NCBI RefSeq assembly: GCF_006715635.1
Contig: NZ_VFNP01000001.1
Location: 1,550,001 to 1,614,000 of the forward strand
Length of the DNA stretch: 64,000 nucleotides
Direction of reading: 5' to 3'
From: Streptomyces sp. SLBN-118
Lineage (GTDB): Bacteria > Actinomycetota > Actinomycetes > Streptomycetales > Streptomycetaceae
The translations under genes and the position numbers were made by a program. Positions within the stretch are counted from its first letter, which is position 1. The number at the start of each line of letters is the position of its first letter. The notes under the pieces were generated by a model. The model searched no databases, was not told the DNA's origin, and saw only the letters and a program-made list of their open reading frames with translations. Positions 36,174 through 44,792 of this stretch are shown piece by piece.

Positions 36174-37178
36174 ATGCGCATCGGACTGATCGGAACGGGA
36201 CGTATCGGAACCTTTCACGCGGGCGTGCTCAGCCGGCACCGGGAGGTGGGTTCACTGGTCGTGGCGGATACCGACGCGGCGCGGGCGGCCGAGGTCGCCG
36301 AGCGCACCGGGTCCACCGCCGCGCCCAGCGCGAACGAGATCTTCAAGTGGGGCGTGGACGCCGTCGTGATCGCCTCCGCCACCGCCGCCCACGCCGACCT
36401 CATCGCCCGCGCCGCCCGCGCCGGGCTCCCCACGTTCTGCGAGAAGCCCATCGCCCTGGATCTGCCGGGTACGCTCGGCGCCCTGCGCGAGGTCGAATCC
36501 GCGGGCACCCAGCTCCAGCTGGGCTTCATGCGCCGCTTCGACGCGGGCTACACAACGGCCCGCGAGCTGGTGCGCTCGGGACGCCTCGGCCGCTTGCACA
36601 CCGTACGGGCCATCACCTCCGACCCGGCACCGCCGCCCGCCGCGTATCTTCCGCTCTCCGGCGGCCTGTACCGGGACTGCCTGGTCCATGACTTCGACAT
36701 CCTGCGCTGGGTGACCGGCCGGGAGGTCGTCGAGGTGTACGCGACCGGCTCGGACGGGGGCCCCTCGATGTTCCGCGACGCGGGCGATGTCGACACGGCG
36801 GCCGCGGTACTGACCCTGGACGACGGGACGCTGGCCACGGCGACGGCCACCCGGTGCAATGGCGCGGGCTACGACGTACGCATGGAACTCGCAGGTGAGC
36901 TCGACCAGGTCGCGGTCGGCCTGGACGACCGTACGCCGATCACCTCGACCGAGCCGAAGGGCCCGCCGCCCGCCACGAAGCCGTGGCCCGGTTTCCTGGA
37001 GCGGTTCGCCCCCGCGTACGAGGCGGAGCTGAACGCTTTCATCCGGATGGTCGAGGGCGAGGCCGAGAACCCCTGCGACGGCCGCGAGGCGCTCACGGCG
37101 CTGCGGATCGCGGAGGCGTGCGAGCTGTCCCGCCGGGAGCACCGGCCGGTCCGGCTGGAGGAGATCCCGGCGGACTGA
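36174..37178 (+). CDS. Gfo/Idh/MocA oxidoreductase, inositol 2-dehydrogenase-like
   Basis: 334 residues. N-terminal NAD(P) fold GLIGTGRIGTFHAGVL, EKP motif in FCEKPIALD (K is the conserved catalytic lysine) and the GGLYRDCLVHDFDILRW block carrying the D/H catalytic pair. These features fit myo-inositol or scyllo-inositol dehydrogenases and related sugar dehydrogenases. It is divergent from the GntR gene and shares its operator, so it probably oxidises the sugar or polyol brought in by the adjacent ABC transporter. Confidence 0.9.
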   Translation: MRIGLIGTGRIGTFHAGVLSRHREVGSLVVADTDAARAAEVAERTGSTAAPSANEIFKWGVDAVVIASATAAHADLIARAARAGLPTFCEKPIALDLPGTLGALREVESAGTQLQLGFMRRFDAGYTTARELVRSGRLGRLHTVRAITSDPAPPPAAYLPLSGGLYRDCLVHDFDILRWVTGREVVEVYATGSDGGPSMFRDAGDVDTAAAVLTLDDGTLATATATRCNGAGYDVRMELAGELDQVAVGLDDRTPITSTEPKGPPPATKPWPGFLERFAPAYEAELNAFIRMVEGEAENPCDGREALTALRIAEACELSRREHRPVRLEEIPAD

Positions 37179-37209
37179 GCCGACTGGCAGACTGCCGGGC
37201 CCCGCCGGG

Positions 37210-38388
37210 CTACCAGCGCACCGGCAGCCGCCGCACGCCGCGCATCAGCAGGCCCGGCAGCCAGTCGAGCGGTCCGCCGGAGGGGTCCAGGGCGAGGTCC
37301 GGGCAGCGTTCCAGCAGGGTACGGATGGCGATGCGGGCCTCCATCCGCGCCAGCGGCGCCCCGAGGCAGAAGTGGATGCCGTGCCCGAAGGCCAGATGGC
37401 CCCGGGTCTCGCGCCGGATGTCGAAGGTGTCCGGTGCCGGATAGCGCGACGGGTCGCGGTCGCCCGCTGCGATGCCGACCAGCACCGTCGCGCCGGCCGG
37501 GATCACCCGGTCCCCGACCGGGACCGGCTCGGCGGTGAAGCGTGCCGTGCCGGTCTCCACGGGGCCGTCGTAGCGCAGCATCTCCTCGACCGCACCGTCC
37601 AGGAGCCCGAAGTCCGCACGAAGGGCGGCCAGTTGGTCGGGGTTGGTGAGCAGGGCCCGTACGCCGTTGGAGATGAGATTCACCGTCGTCTCGTGGCCTG
37701 CGATCAGCAACAGGTAGGCGAGCGCCCGCAGTTCGGCCACAGAGAGCCGGTCGTCGTCCTCGGCCCGGGTCTGTATGAGGGCGGAAAGCAGGTCGTCGGC
37801 GGGCCCGGCACAGCGCTTGTCCTCGATGAGTTCGTCGAGGTACGCGGCCAGCGCGTGGACGGCGTCGGCCTCGGCGTTCGCCCCGGTCGGGGCCACCACC
37901 TCGTTGGACCACTTGCGGAACGCGTCGCGGTCGGCGGCCGGGATCCCGAGCAGTTCGCAGATGACCGTGATCGGCAGCGGGAAGGCCAGCGCGTCGACCA
38001 GATCGCCGTGCCCCGCCGGCAGCATCGCCTCCAGCAGCTCGTCGGTGATCTGCTGGATGCGCGGGCTCAGGTTCTCCACCCGCCGCGCAGTGAATTCGCG
38101 GGCCACGAGCTTGCGCAGCCTGGTGTGGTCGGGCGGGTCGAGGACCAGCAGATTCGGTCCGACGACCTGCTCGTCGAGCATCATCGCGCCGACCGTGGCG
38201 GGCGACTTGGACAGCCGTGGGTCGGCGAGCGCGGCCCGCGCCTCCTCGTGGCCGACGATCAGCCAGACCGGCTCGCCGCCCGCCATACGCACCTTGTGGA
38301 CTGGCCCCGACTCGCGCAGCCGCGCGTAGTACGGATACGGGTTCGCGGTGAAATCCGCTCCGTACTCCCCCAGATCGACGGTTTCCAT
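37210..38388 (-). CDS. Cytochrome P450 (CYP107-like), outside the tetramate cluster
   Basis: 392 residues from ATG 38388; a TTG at 38451 would extend the frame but that extension looks like relic sequence from another gene. Seen: I-helix AGHETT, ExxR in EEMLRYDGP, heme loop FGHGIHFCLGAPLARME. It is similar in length and motifs to the cluster P450 at 21849 but clearly distinct in sequence. It lies next to catabolic genes, with no partner ferredoxin, so its substrate cannot be guessed. Confidence 0.92.
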   Translation of the reverse strand: METVDLGEYGADFTANPYPYYARLRESGPVHKVRMAGGEPVWLIVGHEEARAALADPRLSKSPATVGAMMLDEQVVGPNLLVLDPPDHTRLRKLVAREFTARRVENLSPRIQQITDELLEAMLPAGHGDLVDALAFPLPITVICELLGIPAADRDAFRKWSNEVVAPTGANAEADAVHALAAYLDELIEDKRCAGPADDLLSALIQTRAEDDDRLSVAELRALAYLLLIAGHETTVNLISNGVRALLTNPDQLAALRADFGLLDGAVEEMLRYDGPVETGTARFTAEPVPVGDRVIPAGATVLVGIAAGDRDPSRYPAPDTFDIRRETRGHLAFGHGIHFCLGAPLARMEARIAIRTLLERCPDLALDPSGGPLDWLPGLLMRGVRRLPVRW

Positions 38389-38490
38389 CGCGCCAGGGTA
38401 CGTCGGCTGCACCGGCTCGTCCTCGTCGAGCAGGCCCGCATCGTGTGCCAAGAGCGCGATCTGGACACGGTTGTTGAGATCCAGATCCGA
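38389..38490 (-). pseudogene. C-terminal relic of a NarL-type response regulator fused in frame to the P450
   Basis: Upstream of the P450 ATG the same frame reads DLDLNNRVQIALLAHDAGLL, the usual end of a LuxR/NarL DNA-binding domain. No HTH core precedes it, because a different gene (38501-39109) begins there. It appears to be the truncated tail of a regulator, now acting as a leader or optional N-terminal extension of the P450. Confidence 0.5.
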
Positions 38491-38500
38491 ACGACAGACC

Positions 38501-39109
38501 CTAATAGCTGCCGTACTCGGGGCGGCCCGCCAGCTCGTACGTGTGGATGGCCACGCCCGCGCCCGTGACCCGGGAGGCGGTGTGCCGGAAGGCCGTCGGG
38601 ACGGCGCCGCTGGCGAACAGCTTGCGGCCCGTGCCCAGGACGACGGGGAAGAGGAGCAGATTGATCTTGTCGATCAGGTCGTGCGCCATCAGGAAGTGGG
38701 CGAGGGCTCCGCTGCCGTGAACCTGGAGCTCTCCGTCCGTGCGCTCCTTGAGCGCGGTGACCTCTTCGACGAGATCACCGTGGATGATGGTGCTGCCCTC
38801 CCAGTCGGCCTTTTCCAGCTTGGTAGAAGCGACGTACTTCGGCAGGGAGTTGAGCTTCGAGGCGACCGGATCGGCGGGGTCGGTCACCTTGGGCCAGTAA
38901 CCCGCGAAGATCTCGTACGTACGGCGGCCGAGCAGGAAGGCGCCCGCCTGATCGAAGACCTCAGTCATGAACCGGCCGAAGTCCTCGTCCCCGTACGGCA
39001 CGGACCAGCCGCCGAGCGCGAAGCCGCCGCTGGTGTCCTCTTCGGGACCTCCGGGGGCCTGCATCACGCCGTCGAGGGTGACAAAACTGGTGATCGAGAG
39101 CTGAGCCAT
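38501..39109 (-). CDS. RibD C-terminal / dihydrofolate-reductase-fold protein
   Basis: 202 residues from ATG 39109 (GAGGA upstream). The family pattern is clear: TSFVTLDGVMQAPGGPEED, LLGRRTYEIFAGYWP, YVASTKLEKADWEGSTII, and LQVHGSGALAHFLMAHDLID. These YyaP/YwjB-like proteins bind NADPH and are common in actinomycetes, with reductase activity assumed but substrates mostly unknown. Confidence 0.88.
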   Translation of the reverse strand: MAQLSITSFVTLDGVMQAPGGPEEDTSGGFALGGWSVPYGDEDFGRFMTEVFDQAGAFLLGRRTYEIFAGYWPKVTDPADPVASKLNSLPKYVASTKLEKADWEGSTIIHGDLVEEVTALKERTDGELQVHGSGALAHFLMAHDLIDKINLLLFPVVLGTGRKLFASGAVPTAFRHTASRVTGAGVAIHTYELAGRPEYGSY

Positions 39110-39235
39110 GGCAGGTTCCTCTTTCGGGGTGCTCTGAGTTGCGGTGTTCCGGTCATCTGCTGAGACCCCCCTCGTACCAGGAAATCATCGGTCGGCCCCG
39201 CGTGCCTCGGACGCGCCCGGGGTGCTTCTTACGCC

Positions 39236-40042
39236 CTAGCCGGCGTCCGTGGAGAACAGCCCGCCGGTCGGTCCCTGCTTGTCGCCGCCCTGGGCCTTTC
39301 TGAGGGCGCCTGCGAGACCCTCGATGGTCAGCGACTGGAGGATCACCCGCCCGTTGCCCTCCAGCGTGGCCAGGGAGAGTCCCTCGCCGCCGAAGACGGC
39401 GTTCATCAGGCCTTGGCGGTTGAGGCCGCCGATGCGCTGGATGCCGTAGCGGATGCCCTCCTCGAAGGCGACGATGCATCCGGTGTCGACCTCGATACGG
39501 CCGCCGAAATCGGCGGGGTCGAGGTCGATGAAATTCCCCGCGCCGCAGATGATGACCGTTCCACGGCCGGTGAACTTCTCCAGGATGAAGCCCTCGCCAC
39601 CGCTGCGGCCGGTCTTGCCGCCCCGGAAGGCGATGCCGAACTCGACCGTGGACTCGGCGGCGACGAAGGCGTCCTTCTCGGCCATCCACGCGCGCGTGCC
39701 GTCGAGTTCGAGGGCGCGCATCTCGCCCGGCAGTACGCCGGCGAAGCCCACGGTGCCCTCGCCACGGGTGGAGGTGAAGTACTGGAAGGCGAGGGATTCA
39801 CCGGCGAGGGCGCGCTGGCCGGCCTGCATGGCGGTGTCCATGGCCTGGCGCAGCATTCCGCCCATGCCGCCGGAGCCCGAGCCGGAGGCGGGGCCACCGG
39901 CTCCTGACAGCCGCGTCTCCATCGTCACGTTGGACGTCTTGAACAGGAACTTCCCGGCCTCGCAGTAGACGGTCTGGCCCGGCTGGAGGGAGACGACCGC
40001 CATTTGCATGGCGTTGCCGACGATCTCTTGCTGAAGGGTCAC
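39236..40042 (-). CDS. AIM24 / TIGR00266-family protein
   Basis: 268 residues from GTG 40042; the frame stays open further upstream but that part covers an intergenic repeat. Beta-rich AIM24 fold: LQPGQTVYCEAGKFLF, SGSGSGGMGGMLRQA glycine-rich loop, LPGEMRALELDG, GGKTGRSGGEGF and VDTGCIVAFEEGI. Bacterial members are of unknown function and often lie near stress or membrane genes; the yeast mitochondrial relative supports inner-membrane organisation. No signal peptide. Confidence 0.85.
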   Translation of the reverse strand: MTLQQEIVGNAMQMAVVSLQPGQTVYCEAGKFLFKTSNVTMETRLSGAGGPASGSGSGGMGGMLRQAMDTAMQAGQRALAGESLAFQYFTSTRGEGTVGFAGVLPGEMRALELDGTRAWMAEKDAFVAAESTVEFGIAFRGGKTGRSGGEGFILEKFTGRGTVIICGAGNFIDLDPADFGGRIEVDTGCIVAFEEGIRYGIQRIGGLNRQGLMNAVFGGEGLSLATLEGNGRVILQSLTIEGLAGALRKAQGGDKQGPTGGLFSTDAG

Positions 40043-40123
40043 ACGGGGATTCAACGTGGGTTTGCCGCCGGCGCCGAGGAGGCAGGGCCGCCGTCGTCGC
40101 GGCGTTGCGCCTGCGGCTGCTGT

Positions 40124-40301
40124 TCCCCTACCCGCCCCTTCCCGAACTGGGGCTTCGCCCCAGACCCCGTATGCGACCTTCGGCCGCATGTGCTCAAACG
40201 CCGGACGGGCTGAAAATGTGCGGCCCAGCCGCACCTCCGGCATTTGAGGAGCGGGGGTCCGGGGCAGCGCGCCCGGTTACGGGAAAGGGCGGGTTGGGGA
40301 A
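40124..40301. repeat. Nested foldback intergenic repeat (REP-like)
   Basis: Three inverted repeats are nested. Outer arms: ACCCGCCCCTTCCCG near 40131 against its near-complement around 40284. Middle arms: CTCAAACGCCGGA (40193-40205) with TCCGGCATTTGAG (40236-40248), 12 of 13 paired. Inner hairpins include CTGGGGC-TTC-GCCCCAG (40147-40163) and GTGCGGC/GCCGCAC. The core word CGTCCGGCGTTTGA occurs again at about 47828. This is a class of dispersed Streptomyces intergenic element, probably also a bidirectional terminator for the flanking genes. Confidence 0.75.
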
Positions 40302-40316
40302 CAAGCCCCGCGGGGG

Positions 40317-41429
40317 TCAGCCGCCCAGTTCCTGGTGCCGCGCAGCCAGCCGCGCCGCGCCCTGTGTGGTCAGCGAGCCGAACAGCCGCAGCCGCGAGAT
40401 CCCGCCGTCCGGGTATATGTCCACTCGTACATGCGTCCCCACCGCCGGAGCCCCGAGCACAAACCGGTGATTCGTGTCCGGCTGCAGCCGGGTCCTCGGC
40501 AGGATCTGCGTCCACTCCCCCGTCTCACCGTCGCGGAGCGAAACCGCCGCCCAGCCCGCGCTGTTGCCCTTGAGATACGCCGTGTCGATCTCGACCGCGC
40601 GGATCTCGGACTGCGCCACCAGCTGGTAGCGGATCCAGTCATTGCCCTTGTCCCGGCGTCGGCGGGTCTCCCAGCCGTCGTCCATCTTGCGGGAGCGGCC
40701 GGGCTGGATGGTGTTGGTGGCCGGGGAGTAGAAGCGGTCCGAGGCGTCCTCGACCCGGCCGCCGTTCTCCAGTGCCACGAGGTCGAAGGTGCCGAGCACG
40801 CCGAGCCACTCGGGGTCGGGCGCGACTTCGCCGTAGACGCGCAGGCGGGCGATGCCGCCGTCGGGGTGCTGGTTGACGCGCAGGTGTGTGAAGCGCTGTT
40901 CGACGTCGACGGCGAAACCGTTCGCCGCGTGGCCGCCGATGGCCGTACGGGGCACGAGCTTCGTCCACTTCACGTCGTCGGCGAGCAGATCCCCGGGCGA
41001 GGGGGACCCGGCCACCGCGGTGGCCTCGACCGAGACGGCCTGCGGGTAGTTGCCGCGGAAGTGGGCGGTGTCGATGACGATGCCGCGTACGACGCCCGGT
41101 GCTCCGAGGCGTACGAGCGCCCAGTCGTGGTCGTCGTCCGTGGGGTGCGGCTGCTCGGCCGAGATGCCGCGGCGGCGGCGGGTCTCCCAGCCGTCCATGA
41201 TCTTGCCCTTGTGACCGAAGTGCTCGGGGTCGAACTCCGCGGCCTCGGGCTTGAGCATGTTCTCGCGCTCGGCGAAGAACTCGTCGTTGGCCGCGATGAC
41301 GCCCGCGCCGAGCCGACGGTCGGCGAGGTCAGCGTAGTGCGTGAAGGGGAAGTCCGCCGTGCGGTAGTCGGCGTACGGGTCGCCGCCGCCGAACGGGCCG
41401 GCGTCACCGGTGAAGGAGGGAATGGACAC
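40317..41429 (-). CDS. alc: Allantoicase
   Basis: 370 residues from GTG 41429, two bases after the allantoinase stop. Hydrolyses allantoate to ureidoglycolate and urea. Two repeated jelly-roll allantoicase domains are visible, each with a DGWETRRRR block (about 79 and 250) and a paired H/Y-rich segment (IDTAHFRGNYPQ in the first, IDTAYLKGNSAG in the second) and a VNQHPDGGIARLR / VDIYPDGGISRLR block. Second gene of the allantoin operon. Confidence 0.96.
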   Translation of the reverse strand: MSIPSFTGDAGPFGGGDPYADYRTADFPFTHYADLADRRLGAGVIAANDEFFAERENMLKPEAAEFDPEHFGHKGKIMDGWETRRRRGISAEQPHPTDDDHDWALVRLGAPGVVRGIVIDTAHFRGNYPQAVSVEATAVAGSPSPGDLLADDVKWTKLVPRTAIGGHAANGFAVDVEQRFTHLRVNQHPDGGIARLRVYGEVAPDPEWLGVLGTFDLVALENGGRVEDASDRFYSPATNTIQPGRSRKMDDGWETRRRRDKGNDWIRYQLVAQSEIRAVEIDTAYLKGNSAGWAAVSLRDGETGEWTQILPRTRLQPDTNHRFVLGAPAVGTHVRVDIYPDGGISRLRLFGSLTTQGAARLAARHQELGG

Positions 41430-41431
41430 GA

Positions 41432-42775
41432 TCAGTTGTTCCTTTCGAGCAGCCGGCCGGTCGGCTCGGTCAGGGTGCCGTTCTCCACGATGCGTTCGCC
41501 GCGCAGCCACGTCGACCTGACGACTCCGTGCAGGGTCTTGCCCGCGTACGCGGTGACCTGGTTGCGGTGGTGGAGTTCGGTCGGGTCCACGGTGAAGGTC
41601 TGGTCGGGCGCGAGGACCGCGAAGTCGGCGTCGCGTCCGGCCTCGATCGCGCCCTTGTGGGCGAGTCCCGCGAGCTGTGCGGGCGCGGCGGACATCCAGC
41701 GGACGACGTCCTGAAGGGTGTGCCCGCGCTTGCGTGCCTCGGTCCAGATGGCGGGGAGGCCGAGCTGGAGGGAGGAGATACCGCCCCAGGCGGAGGCGAA
41801 GTCCGGGGTCTTGAGGTCGGAGGTGCAGGGCGAGTGGTCGGAGACGATGCAGTCGATGGTCCCGTCGGCCAGGCCGTCCCACAGGGCGTCCTGGTTCTCG
41901 GCCTCACGGATCGGCGGGCAGCATTTGAACTCCGTTGCCCCGTCGGGGACTTCCTCGGCCGTGAGGGTGAGGAAGTGCGGACAGGACTCGACGGAGATCT
42001 TCACGCCCTCGCGTCTGGCGGCCGCGATGAGCGGCAGCGCGTCGGAGGAGGACAGATGCAGCACATGCACGCGGGCGTCGAGCCGCCTGGCGTGGGCGAT
42101 CAGGCCTTCGATCGCGGTGTTCTCGGCGTCGCGCGGACGGGAGGCGAGGAAGTTCGCGTACGTCGGTCCGGGCTCCTGCGGCGCCGCGGCCAGATGGTTC
42201 GGGTCCTCGGCATGGACGATCAGCAGCCCGCCGAAACCGGCGATCTCGGCCATCGACCGGGCGAGCTGCTCCTGGTCGAGCTCCGGGAACTCCTCGACGC
42301 CGGACGGCGAGAGGAAGCACTTGAAGCCGAAGACTCCGGCGTCGTACAGCGGCCTCAGGTCCTTCACATTGGACGGGATGGCGCCGCCCCAGAAGCCGAC
42401 GTCGATGTGGGCCTTGCTGCGCGCCACCTCCTGCTTGGCGGCGAGGTTGGCGACGGTGGTGGTCGGGGGCAGGGAGTTGAGGGGCATGTCCAGCAGGGTG
42501 GTGATGCCGCCCGCCGCGGCCGCGCGAGTGGCAGTCCAAAAGCCTTCCCACTCACTGCGGCCGGGGTCGTTCACATGGACGTGGGTGTCGACGAGACCGG
42601 GGAGCAGGACGTCGTCCCCGAAGTCCTCCAGCCGCGCACCGGGCGGCACCTCGGCGTCGTACGGAAGCACCGCCTCGATCTTCCCGGCGGCCACGGCGAC
42701 CGATGCTGCCCGTGTGCCGTCCGGGGTGATCACGCGCGTCGAGCGCAGTACCAGCCTCACGTCCACATTGGACAC
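41432..42775 (-). CDS. allB: Allantoinase
   Basis: 447 residues, cyclic amidohydrolase family. Hydrolyses allantoin to allantoate. Metal ligands: HVHVND after the first strand (about 66-71), carboxylated lysine in FGFKCFLS (about 150), HAED, HVLHLSS and the catalytic aspartate in [22 protein letters not shown] is the family block. First gene of the allantoin operon; an IclR-family gene is divergent and two palindromes lie between. Confidence 0.96.
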   Translation of the reverse strand: MSNVDVRLVLRSTRVITPDGTRAASVAVAAGKIEAVLPYDAEVPPGARLEDFGDDVLLPGLVDTHVHVNDPGRSEWEGFWTATRAAAAGGITTLLDMPLNSLPPTTTVANLAAKQEVARSKAHIDVGFWGGAIPSNVKDLRPLYDAGVFGFKCFLSPSGVEEFPELDQEQLARSMAEIAGFGGLLIVHAEDPNHLAAAPQEPGPTYANFLASRPRDAENTAIEGLIAHARRLDARVHVLHLSSSDALPLIAAARREGVKISVESCPHFLTLTAEEVPDGATEFKCCPPIREAENQDALWDGLADGTIDCIVSDHSPCTSDLKTPDFASAWGGISSLQLGLPAIWTEARKRGHTLQDVVRWMSAAPAQLAGLAHKGAIEAGRDADFAVLAPDQTFTVDPTELHHRNQVTAYAGKTLHGVVRSTWLRGERIVENGTLTEPTGRLLERNN

Positions 42776-42820
42776 CCGTGCCCCTCACTTCCGTCCGGTA
42801 CAGCGGACCACTCAGAGAAA

Positions 42821-42837
42821 TTCAACGAACTGTTGAA
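42821..42837. promoter_or_regulatory. Candidate AllR operator 1 (allB side)
   Basis: TTCAACGAACTGTTGAA is a perfect 6-bp inverted repeat with a five-base centre, 46 bases before the allB start. A 13-of-17 match (ATCAACAAACCATTGAA) lies at 50992-51008 upstream of malate synthase. Confidence 0.55.
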
Positions 42838-42901
42838 GGAGTCTTCACTCCGCAGTCCTCGCCGTCAAGACCTGCCCGATCCGGTCTGAGGTCCTGGATA
42901 T

Positions 42902-42916
42902 TTCCACAACGTGGAA
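42902..42916. promoter_or_regulatory. Candidate AllR operator 2 (regulator side)
   Basis: TTCCAC-AAC-GTGGAA, a perfect palindrome with a three-base centre, the size expected for IclR-type dimers. A near copy, TTCCAC-CAT-GAGGAA, is at 51010-51024 upstream of malate synthase. Confidence 0.6.
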
Positions 42917-43010
42917 GTAGAATTTCGCAAAGCAGAATGTGTTTTTCGCCGAGCAGCCCGGACGCCCGGTAGGCTGCTCACTTGCCCGCCTGCCCGAAAG
43001 GACCGTTGAC

Positions 43011-43811
43011 GTGCCAACGTCCAGCGCCGGCTCCACCGACGCCGCCAAGCCCGCGAACAGCGGCGGCGTGCAGTCCCTGGAGCGCGCCTTCGACCTGCTC
43101 GAGAGAATGGCCGACGCGGGCGGCGAGGTCGGGCTGAGCGAACTCTCCCTCAGCAGCGGCCTGCCGCTGCCCACCATCCACCGGCTGATGCGCACGCTGG
43201 TGGCCTGCGGTTATGTGCGCCAGCAGCCCAACCGCCGCTACGCACTCGGCCCCCGGCTGATCCGCCTGGGAGAGTCCGCGTCACGGCTGCTCGGCACCTG
43301 GGCCCGCCCCTACCTCGCCCGGCTGGTCGAGGAGACGGGCGAGACGGCGAACATGGCACTGCTCGACGGCGACGAGATCGTGTACGTCGCGCAGGTGCCC
43401 TCCAAGCACTCCATGCGGATGTTCACCGAGGTCGGCCGGCGCGTGCTGCCGCACTCCACCGGCGTGGGCAAGGCACTGCTCGCGCACACCCCGCCGGACG
43501 AGGTACGCGCGCTACTCGCCCGTACCGGCATGCCGGCGGCCACCGAGAAAACGATCACGACTCCCGAGGGCTTCCTGGAAGCGCTCGAACAGGTGCGGCG
43601 CGCCGGTTACGCGGTCGACGACAACGAGCAGGAGATAGGGGTCCGCTGCCTCGCGGTCTCGGTGCCCAACTCCCCCACGGCCGCGGCGGTTTCGATCTCC
43701 GGTCCCGCGGGCCGGGTCACCGAGGCGGCCACCGAGAAGATCGTCCCGATCCTCCAGGAGGTCGCGAAGGATCTCTCGGCGGCGCTGGCGAACACGGCCG
43801 CGCAAGGCTGA
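43011..43811 (+). CDS. allR: IclR-family regulator of allantoin use (AllR-like)
   Basis: 266 residues from GTG 43011, with AAAGGA nine bases upstream. N-terminal winged HTH: GGVQSLERAFDLLERMADAG, LSELSLSSGLPLPTIHRLMRTLVACGYV. C-terminal IclR effector domain: YLARLVEETGETANMALLDGDEIVYVAQV, GRRVLPHSTGVGKALLAH and GYAVDDNEQEIGVRCLAVSV. AllR proteins sense allantoin-pathway metabolites such as glyoxylate or allantoate. Divergent from allB-alc; the symbol is by context and matches the known Streptomyces arrangement. Confidence 0.88.
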   Translation: MPTSSAGSTDAAKPANSGGVQSLERAFDLLERMADAGGEVGLSELSLSSGLPLPTIHRLMRTLVACGYVRQQPNRRYALGPRLIRLGESASRLLGTWARPYLARLVEETGETANMALLDGDEIVYVAQVPSKHSMRMFTEVGRRVLPHSTGVGKALLAHTPPDEVRALLARTGMPAATEKTITTPEGFLEALEQVRRAGYAVDDNEQEIGVRCLAVSVPNSPTAAAVSISGPAGRVTEAATEKIVPILQEVAKDLSAALANTAAQG

Positions 43812-43830
43812 TCCCCCAAGCGACACCCAC

Positions 43831-43870
43831 CGCCCCGCTCCTGCCTGCTCGATGCCGCGGGAGCGGGGCG
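43831..43870 (+). terminator. Terminator after allR
   Basis: Perfect 11-bp GC stem, 43831-43841 with 43860-43870, loop 18 bases, 19 bases past the allR stop. The remaining bases up to the next gene (43871-44081) show no gene I can support. Confidence 0.75.
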
Positions 43871-44081
43871 TTCGGCTTGTCGGGGCCTTGCGCGCGATCC
43901 GCCTCCAGCAGCACGCGCGCCGCCTCCTTGGCGCGCGCCGCCGTCGCGCTGCTCCCGGTGATGGCGGCGGTCGTGATGGCGCCTCCACCAGGAGCAGAAG
44001 AGGCTCGGCCGGCGAGACGGGGACGGCCCCCGACGGACGAACGCCGCATCGCCCTCTGAACAGTCGCGGGCGGGCGGTGGC

Positions 44082-44792
44082 TCAGCCCGCGACCGGCAGG
44101 GCCGCAAGCCGCCCGTCCGCCATCGTCACGGTGTGGTCGGTCCGCTCCAGATGTGCCAGGTCATGGGTGACCAATACGGTCGCCGTCCCCCGCTCCCGTG
44201 TCAGGGCGCCCAGCAAGTCCAGTATCGCCGCGCCCCGTTCATGATCCAGGGCGCTGGTCGGCTCGTCGACCAGCAGCACCGCGGGCTCGTTCATCAGCGC
44301 CCGGGCGATGTTCACGCGCTGGCGCTGGCCGCCCGAGAGCTGGTGTGGGCGGCGGTGAGCCTGGTCGGCCAGGCCGACCGCGTTCAGCAGGTCCAGGGCC
44401 CTGGCGCCCACCTCGCGCGTTCGGTGCCCGGACAGATGGGCCATCACCTGCAACTGCTCGGCCGCCGTCAGGGACGGCAGCAGATTGGGCTGCTGGAAGA
44501 CGATGCCGATGCGCTCGCGCCGCAGCGCGGCCTTGCCTGCCCGGTCCAGGCCGGCCGTGTCCGTACCGTCGACGACGACCCTTCCCCGGTCGGGGGTGAC
44601 CAGGGTCGCCGCGACCGCGAGCAGGCTCGACTTCCCGGAGCCGGAGGGGCCGACGACGGCGGTGAGCGAGCCCGCGGTGACCTCCAGCGAGACGGAATCC
44701 AGCGCGGTGAGCCGCCCGTCGCCGTCGGGGTAGGTCAGGGTCACGTCGTCGAGCAGCAGACTCGCGGCGGTCGCAGAGGTTGCAGAGGTCAT
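44082..44792 (-). CDS. ABC transporter ATP-binding protein, MacB/LolD type
   Basis: 236 residues. Walker A GPSGSGKSS, Q-loop FQQPNLLPSLTAAEQ, signature LSGGQRQRVNIARAL, Walker B VLLVDEPTSALD, H-loop VTHD. This subclass pairs with FtsX-like permeases; the start overlaps the permease stop by four bases. Substrate unknown: lipids, peptides or antibiotics are typical. Confidence 0.93.
   Translation of the reverse strand: MTSATSATAASLLLDDVTLTYPDGDGRLTALDSVSLEVTAGSLTAVVGPSGSGKSSLLAVAATLVTPDRGRVVVDGTDTAGLDRAGKAALRRERIGIVFQQPNLLPSLTAAEQLQVMAHLSGHRTREVGARALDLLNAVGLADQAHRRPHQLSGGQRQRVNIARALMNEPAVLLVDEPTSALDHERGAAILDLLGALTRERGTATVLVTHDLAHLERTDHTVTMADGRLAALPVAG

Noticed and set aside
43871..44081. A short coding-like stretch rich in Arg/Ala on either strand
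   Set aside because: No family match, no start signals, bounded by the allR terminator and the ABC stop.
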